Assembly (NCBI GenBank): GCA_029932755.1
Contig: JAOZPK010000036.1
Coordinates: 1-19,551 of the forward strand
From: Candidatus Cloacimonadota bacterium
Lineage (GTDB): Bacteria > Cloacimonadota > Cloacimonadia > Cloacimonadales > TCS61
Length of the DNA: 19,551 bases
Reading direction: 5' to 3'
Shown: positions 15,598 through 19,551 of the stretch, one piece after another
Layout of the letters: each line of letters starts with the position of its first letter
Numbering within the stretch: position 1 is the stretch's first letter
Notes under the pieces: model-generated
Seen by the model: only the letters and a program-made list of their open reading frames with translations
Databases searched by the model: none
Told to the model about the DNA's origin: nothing
Program-made: the position numbers and the translations under genes

Positions 15598-16851
15598 TTA
15601 TCCGAAAAACATCCACTCATCAAATTCTTCATTTATTACCAATAATTGATTTCCAAATAGTTGTTTTAGTTTTTCTTTGCTCATTCCATCAATTGTTAAA
15701 TCATCTTCATTAAAGATATTACTGCTAAATGCGGGGATCTCGTTTATTTCCAATTTAACTTGATCGAGAATATCTGATGCATTGAGGAGTCCTGCTACTG
15801 TTACATTCTCACCAAATGCATGATTAATAACTTCAATCGTTCTTGTTTTTTGGGGATGCAATTGATTGATCTCATCAGAAATTCCTGAAATTGTAGAATA
15901 GGCTAATTTTCCAGTGATGAATACAATTATTTCGCTTTTTGTTTGAATATCGAAAACGAAATCGTTCTTGTTAATTTTCCAGTTCTCAAGAAGTAATCGA
16001 ATCATTCCAATTCCATTTTCCAATTGAGGATAATCATCATAGAAATCTTCGGGAGGGATTTTCTCGTTTGCTAGTAGATAAATTTCATCTGAACAATATG
16101 TTCGTGGGAATTCAGAAGATACTCTCAGGATTTGAACAGCTTGCTTTGAATTAACAGGAAATAATGGAGTAAGTGAATTGCGGAATTTTGATAATCCAAC
16201 CGGTACTATACCAACAGATAAAGAATTTATCTCAGGTGAAGTAAGATCAATTAATGTGTGTTCAAGCTCTTTACCGTCATTCCATCCCGGGATAATAACA
16301 ATTTGAGTATGGAATTCAATCCCATTCTTACTTAAAAATCTCAGCTTTTCTATTATGTTAAAATTGTGTTTATAGCGGAGCATCTTCTTATGAAGAACCG
16401 GATTTGTTGTGTGAACAGAAATATATAACGGGTTTAATTTTTGCTCGATCATTCGGGAAATATCTTTATCGGATAAATTAGTAAGGGTAATAAAATTACC
16501 AAAAACAAATGAAAAACGGTAATCATCATCCTTTATATAAAGTGTTTTTCTCAAATTATTCGGCATTTGATCAACAAAGCAAAAAATGCAATCATTGGCA
16601 CAAGTACGACATTTAGGTTCTTGAAAAATGACACCAAAAGGAGTTTCCCAATCTTGACGTATTTCCAAACTATGTTCAATTCCCGAGTTATCTAAATAGA
16701 TTATTTTTAAAATATCATCAGCTGTATAAAATTGTAGATCAAGAAAATCATTTATTTCATTTCCATTAATTGAAATTATTCTGTCATGAATACTCAATTT
16801 TGAATTATCCGCTAAACTCCCGTCAATAATATCTTTAATTGCAATTGGCAT
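15598..16851 (-). CDS. DUF512-type radical SAM protein with N-terminal PDZ-like domain
   Basis: The 417-residue product matches the DUF512 radical SAM family, whose reaction is not established as far as I know. Residues 1 to about 65 are PDZ-like (DGSLADNSKLSIHDRIISIN, ending ...SLEIRQDWETPFGV). The radical SAM region contains Cys81 and the CxxxCxxC cluster motif Cys84-Cys88-Cys91 in KCRTCANDCIFCF, followed by VDQMPNNLRKTLYIKDDDYR and FGNFITLTNL, hallmarks of this family. The C-terminal half (about 250-417) is the DUF512 portion, including NHAFGENVTVAGLLNASDIL. A 4Fe-4S cluster and S-adenosylmethionine binding are expected; the substrate is unknown. The start lies 3 nt after the stop of the AI-2E family gene without a clear ribosome site, which points to translational coupling. 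Confidence 0.9.
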   Translation of the reverse strand: MPIAIKDIIDGSLADNSKLSIHDRIISINGNEINDFLDLQFYTADDILKIIYLDNSGIEHSLEIRQDWETPFGVIFQEPKCRTCANDCIFCFVDQMPNNLRKTLYIKDDDYRFSFVFGNFITLTNLSDKDISRMIEQKLNPLYISVHTTNPVLHKKMLRYKHNFNIIEKLRFLSKNGIEFHTQIVIIPGWNDGKELEHTLIDLTSPEINSLSVGIVPVGLSKFRNSLTPLFPVNSKQAVQILRVSSEFPRTYCSDEIYLLANEKIPPEDFYDDYPQLENGIGMIRLLLENWKINKNDFVFDIQTKSEIIVFITGKLAYSTISGISDEINQLHPQKTRTIEVINHAFGENVTVAGLLNASDILDQVKLEINEIPAFSSNIFNEDDLTIDGMSKEKLKQLFGNQLLVINEEFDEWMFFG

Positions 16852-16854
16852 AGA

Positions 16855-17958
16855 TTAATCTGAACTTATCACCGCAGAAACAACTTTCATAGAAGGTATT
16901 CCTTTTAAAATTAGGTTAATAGCAGAAGTAATTGGAACTGCTAAGATCATGCCAACCGGACCCCAAACCCAGTACCAGAATATCAAAGAGATAAGGACAA
17001 TAAGCGGAGATAGTTTTAAACCAGTTCCCATTACTTTTGGCTCTATAATGTTTCCCATGATCATTTGAGTTGATATTAGAGACACTGAGATCGCAATAAG
17101 CTGCCAGCTAAAACCGTATTGGATGAAGCAAATTAAAATGGGGAAAGCTGAAGCAAATATTGACCCAATATTGGGGATATAATTTAAAATAAATATTAAT
17201 AAACCCGACATTACAACGAAATCAATACGGAATATTGCAATAAAGAACATACTGATAATTCCAGTTGCGAGGCTAATAAGGGTTTTGTTGATCACATAGG
17301 TTTTTATCTGTTTCTCTATATTATTCAACACGTCACCAAAATGGTCTGCGTCATCTTTAGAAACTACTTTTTCTACACTTGTAAACATTTTGGTTCTTTC
17401 TAATACTATGAATATCATAAAGGCAACAGTAAGCAGAAGTTTTATTAAAAAATCAATAAAGTTGCCCATTGTGCCGGAAACGATCTTTGAAAGTGATAAT
17501 TTATCTGCCATCTGTAGCCAATTAACTTTATTTTGTAAATAGAATGTAACTTGTTCCATTGGGATTTCGAATGTAGTGATCACACCTGAGATCATTGTTG
17601 TGATCTGTTTTTCATATTTGGGGAAATCTGTAACGAAAGAAGAAACACTTGTGTACACGATAGTTCCTAAAACTGTAAATAAGATGAGGATAATAATTAC
17701 AATTAAGAAAATATTCACGATAATTGGTATCTTCTTTTTACAAAGGAATCGATTTAATGGTTGGAACATGAAAGATAAAAAGATCGCAAAAGTAAGAGGA
17801 ATAAATATTGTTTTCAATTCTCTTAAGAAAATCACGATAATTGCAAGTGCGATAATTCCAAGAAATAATTTAATCATATTGGATTCTCTTGACCTATTAT
17901 CATTATCTTTCTTTTCTTTCAATAGGCTTTCGGTAATAATTTTGTTGATCGTATTCAT
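16855..17958 (-). CDS. AI-2E family membrane transporter (PerM/YdiK-like)
   Basis: This inner-membrane protein has about seven to eight helices. After a charged N-terminus (1-28), hydrophobic segments lie at about 29-70, 78-108, 165-187, 226-280, 283-300 and 315-350, with the periplasmic or cytoplasmic segment at 110-160 that is usual for the family. Family signatures are NYIPNIGSIFA (259-269), IIEPKVMGTGLKLSP (304-318) and FWYWVWGPVGMILAVP (327-342). Members export autoinducer-2, exchange sodium for protons or have unknown substrates, so the specific cargo should not be inferred. A length of 367 is normal. It is the first gene of a two-gene unit with the DUF512 gene and has a plausible promoter upstream (18004-18031). 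Confidence 0.9.
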   Translation of the reverse strand: MNTINKIITESLLKEKKDNDNRSRESNMIKLFLGIIALAIIVIFLRELKTIFIPLTFAIFLSFMFQPLNRFLCKKKIPIIVNIFLIVIIILILFTVLGTIVYTSVSSFVTDFPKYEKQITTMISGVITTFEIPMEQVTFYLQNKVNWLQMADKLSLSKIVSGTMGNFIDFLIKLLLTVAFMIFIVLERTKMFTSVEKVVSKDDADHFGDVLNNIEKQIKTYVINKTLISLATGIISMFFIAIFRIDFVVMSGLLIFILNYIPNIGSIFASAFPILICFIQYGFSWQLIAISVSLISTQMIMGNIIEPKVMGTGLKLSPLIVLISLIFWYWVWGPVGMILAVPITSAINLILKGIPSMKVVSAVISSD

Positions 17959-18003
17959 TATAATATCAACCCTTTCTTTATTTTCATTCTTTTATTTGCG
18001 CTT

Positions 18004-18031
18004 AATCTACAAAGCCAAGTTCATCTGACAA
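18004..18031 (-). promoter_or_regulatory. Promoter for the AI-2E/DUF512 unit
   Basis: Minus-strand TTGTCA (18026-18031) and TAGATT (18004-18009) are separated by 16 bp, placing the start of transcription near 17997, about 40 nt before the ATG at 17958. Confidence 0.45.
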
Positions 18032-18081
18032 GGATTTTCACATTTTTTTCTCTAAAATAAAATTGGCAGCAGTTCCTTGAT

Positions 18082-19041
18082 TCACTGATCTCCCAACTCT
18101 TTAAGTCTGCTTATTCGTTCAGGCTGGTTTGCATTGATCCATGCATCTTTTGATAATTCTTCATAAGCCAGTTTAAAGTTTATCTTTGCCAATTTCTTGT
18201 TACCTTTTAATGAGTATAATTCAGCTAATTCTTCAAAGATATAACCGTCTTTTGGTAGATTTTTTTCTTCAAGTTCATTTTGGATCTCTTTCAGTAATTT
18301 AAATGCTTCGTCAATCTGACCCAGAGAACGAAGGCATCTTCCAACAGTCCATTTTGCAATTCTTGTGCCTCTCTCATCTCCAATCTCTATTCTTCTTTCA
18401 TAACCTTTTTGAAAATAAATGAGTGCCTGATCATATTCTGCCAGATCATGGAATGTCCAGCCGATATTGTTGTATAGTGGAGCCAACCAACCCTTACAAT
18501 TTGCATCTGAGGTCTCCTCAGCAATTTTCAATGCTTTCAAGTTCCATTCAAGTTGTTTTTCGGGTGGTTCTACTATACCCATCATGTGAGCTGCATCGAG
18601 TGTGTAAATATCAAGATTATTCTCAACACCAAATTCGTAAGCTTTAAAAAAAAGTGGTTTGGATATTTCCCATTCACCAGAAATATTAAATACACGTCCA
18701 CGCTCTAATAGATATCTAATTTGAGCTGTTTTCATGTTTTCGTTCAACATATTTTTTACAGAATCAAGTGTTGTATGGGCTTGAGTAAATTTTTCTTGCA
18801 AACCTTGAGTACGGGCAATCTGAGTGAGAAGTTCAGCGTGATATTCAGCATCATAAGAACTTTCAGAGGAGTTTTTCATTCCTTTTAGCATTTCTGTGAA
18901 AACAATTTCGGTTGAATCGGGATGCTGATAATCCCACATCGCATCAAAGTTGGGCAAAGGATTAATCCCAACTTCAGAATTTTTATCAGTAATGCATCCC
19001 AAAAATGTAAATATTATTAAAATATAAAGCAAGTTTTTCAT
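18082..19041 (-). CDS. TPR-repeat lipoprotein
   Basis: The 319-residue product has a lipoprotein signal with lipobox TFLGC and Cys16. The next residue is Ile, not Asp, so outer-membrane sorting is likely if the enterobacterial rule applies. The rest is helical with tetratricopeptide repeats, clearest at about 186-220 (LYNNIGWTFHDLAEYDQALIYF...), 226-258 (IAKWTVGRCLRSLGQIDEAFKLL) and 267-299 (IFEELAELYSLKGNKKLAKINF), with weaker ones at about 70-175. TPRs are protein-binding scaffolds, and no catalytic domain is seen. The start at 19041 is supported by GGGGAG (19047-19052) 5 nt upstream. It stands 123 nt from the next gene and appears to be a single-gene unit. Its partner is unknown. Confidence 0.85.
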   Translation of the reverse strand: MKNLLYILIIFTFLGCITDKNSEVGINPLPNFDAMWDYQHPDSTEIVFTEMLKGMKNSSESSYDAEYHAELLTQIARTQGLQEKFTQAHTTLDSVKNMLNENMKTAQIRYLLERGRVFNISGEWEISKPLFFKAYEFGVENNLDIYTLDAAHMMGIVEPPEKQLEWNLKALKIAEETSDANCKGWLAPLYNNIGWTFHDLAEYDQALIYFQKGYERRIEIGDERGTRIAKWTVGRCLRSLGQIDEAFKLLKEIQNELEEKNLPKDGYIFEELAELYSLKGNKKLAKINFKLAYEELSKDAWINANQPERISRLKELGDQ

Positions 19042-19051
19042 TAACTCTCCC

Positions 19052-19067
19052 CTTAACTTCTGTTAAG
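19052..19067 (-). promoter_or_regulatory. Small hairpin abutting the lipoprotein RBS
   Basis: CTTAAC and GTTAAG form a 6-bp stem with a 4-nt loop immediately before GGGGAGAG in the minus-strand mRNA; the stem shares one base with the ribosome site. It could modulate translation of the TPR lipoprotein, but it is short and AT-rich. Confidence 0.35.
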
Positions 19068-19093
19068 TTCTAAAATGTATAAAAAATGACAAG

Positions 19094-19122
19094 AAAAAAA
19101 AATGCCAGTAGATAACTACTGG
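19094..19122 (-). terminator. Intrinsic terminator, minus orientation, upstream of the TPR lipoprotein
   Basis: A perfect 7-bp stem (CCAGTAG/CTACTGG, 19105-19111 with 19116-19122) with a 4-nt loop is followed on the minus strand by CA and nine consecutive T (19094-19102). It is oriented to end leftward transcripts arising from the non-coding region 19124-19390. No T-run follows it on the plus strand. Confidence 0.75.
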
Positions 19123-19273
19123 TAAATAATTGATTTCTATTAGAACGCTTTACTAAACGTTTATTTCTAAAGCTTCAAAAATTTTATTAAGAAACTCAGG
19201 TTTTATTAAGAGATCAGAATTTTAATAAATCTCTTCAATGTTTATTAATCAATTTTAGTTTATTTTGTAACTA
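19094..19273 (-). ncRNA. Candidate small RNA or attenuated leader (about 180 nt)
   Basis: Between a minus-strand promoter-like pair (19280-19307) and the terminator at 19094-19122 lies a stretch with no ATG on the minus strand and no plausible open frame on either strand, yet it has its own terminator. It is separated from the gene to its right by another terminator (19391-19423), so a discrete transcript is implied. Internal structure includes AAGAGAT/ATCTCTT arms (19208-19214 with 19229-19235), a perfect TAAACGTTTA palindrome (19154-19163) and repeated TTAATAAA words. No known RNA family was recognised. It could instead be a 5' leader of the TPR lipoprotein gene controlled by attenuation. 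Confidence 0.4.
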
Positions 19274-19279
19274 TCGTCT

Positions 19280-19307
19280 TATTTAGAGTAAATTAATTAA
19301 TTGTCAA
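19280..19307 (-). promoter_or_regulatory. Promoter-like pair for the candidate RNA
   Basis: Minus-strand TTGACA (19302-19307) is separated by 16 bp from TAAATA (19280-19285). The -35 is perfect, the -10 weak. A start near 19273 would give the candidate RNA ending at the terminator near 19094. Confidence 0.4.
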
Positions 19308-19350
19308 CTTACTTTTCAGTTAGAGCATTATTGTATTCTTAAAAAGTAAG
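19308..19350. repeat. 9-bp inverted repeat directly beside the -35 box
   Basis: CTTACTTTT (19308-19316) and AAAAGTAAG (19342-19350) are perfect inverted copies with a 25-bp spacer. One arm touches the TTGACA box at 19302-19307, a position suited to a regulator site; chance cannot be excluded in such AT-rich DNA. Confidence 0.45.
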
Positions 19351-19390
19351 GAATTCAAAAAAAAACTATAAATCCAATGACTATAATATT

Positions 19391-19423
19391 ATAAAAAATA
19401 GCCGACTAAAAAAAGTCGGCTAT
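19391..19423 (-). terminator. Intrinsic terminator of the right-edge gene
   Basis: A 9-bp stem (ATAGCCGAC at 19398-19406 with GTCGGCTAT at 19415-19423, five G-C pairs) with an 8-nt loop is followed on the minus strand by a T-run at 19391-19397. It begins 20 nt after the stop codon at 19444, the classic position. Confidence 0.85.
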
Positions 19424-19443
19424 CAGAACTATTAAAATCGCAA

Positions 19444-19551
19444 CTATTGTTTTCTAGGGCATTGTTTTACGATTTCAGAATCAAGATTTGTGTTTCTGAA
19501 GGTTTTATCAAAATGAACACTAAATTCGGATGCTAATTTATCAGCTCGTGT
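19444..19551 (-). CDS. C-terminal fragment of an unidentified protein
   Basis: A frame open from the right window edge gives 35 residues ending in a TAG stop (19444-19446): ...DKLASEFSVHFDKTFRNTN...EIVKQCPRKQ. It is followed at once by a well-formed terminator, which supports this being a real gene end. The N-terminal part lies outside the window and the tail is not recognised. Confidence 0.6.
   Translation of the reverse strand, partial: TRADKLASEFSVHFDKTFRNTNLDSEIVKQCPRKQ

Noticed and set aside
15575..15600. Possible terminator after the DUF512 gene (AATAAT/ATTATT arms)
   Set aside because: A short A-T-only stem with a bulge and no T-run; could form by chance in this DNA.
17576..18028. 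150-codon open frame on the plus strand opposite the AI-2E gene
   Set aside because: It is antisense to a clearly recognised membrane protein gene; its hydrophobic composition mirrors that gene and it has no recognisable family.
18029..18079. CAAGGA/TCCTTG inverted pair between the TPR lipoprotein and the AI-2E gene
   Set aside because: Only 6 bp with a 39-nt spacer and overlapping a better-supported -35 box.
1..19551. Phage-defence island, toxin-antitoxin, CRISPR or mobile element
   Set aside because: No transposase, integrase, nuclease/toxin pair, direct-repeat array or composition break was seen; the content is metabolic, envelope and signalling genes.

Overview
The window is AT-rich, densely packed bacterial DNA. 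Lipoprotein signal peptides, a complete ExbB-ExbD-TonB set and a large secreted protein ending in a 'YPNPFNP...' sorting domain indicate a Gram-negative, two-membraned bacterium with a type IX-like secretion route. That combination, with the low G+C and the gene fusions, fits the FCB group and its relatives. Cloacimonadota is my best guess, but it rests on protein style alone; no rRNA or other phylogenetic marker is present. No tRNA, CRISPR array, insertion sequence or prophage gene was seen.

Left part (1-4225, minus strand). A tight three-gene unit reads leftward: a chorismate synthase carrying a C-terminal AroQ chorismate mutase, then a fused 3-dehydroquinate dehydratase/shikimate dehydrogenase, then a transglutaminase-like lipoprotein cut by the window edge. 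The two fusion enzymes cover four steps from dehydroquinate towards prephenate; the EPSP steps are absent here.

Centre (4381-11432, plus strand). A divergent run of seven closely spaced or overlapping genes: exbB, exbD, tonB, folP, cdaA, coaE and a 12-Asp-box beta-propeller protein. It links energised outer-membrane transport, folate synthesis, cyclic di-AMP synthesis, the last step of CoA synthesis and a secreted protein. A separate promoter at 11481-11508 serves a small secreted protein of unknown function (11527-11955).

Right part (11962-19551, minus strand). A signalling pair (receiver plus three PAS domains; GAF, two PAS and an HD-GYP domain) is followed, in coordinate order, by a DUF512 radical SAM protein coupled to an AI-2E family membrane protein, then a TPR lipoprotein. 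Positions 19042-19443 hold no gene. They contain two intrinsic terminators in minus orientation, a TTGACA-type promoter flanked by a 9-bp inverted repeat, and between promoter and terminator a non-coding stretch of about 180 nt, a candidate small RNA or attenuated leader. The last 108 bases are the C-terminus of another minus-strand gene.

The observations most worth following are the AroC-AroQ fusion with every mutase catalytic position retained, the candidate small RNA, and non-canonical active-site motifs in the diadenylate cyclase (RHL for RHR), the HD-GYP protein (HQE...DGSSYP) and the shikimate dehydrogenase domain (SLG for SxS).
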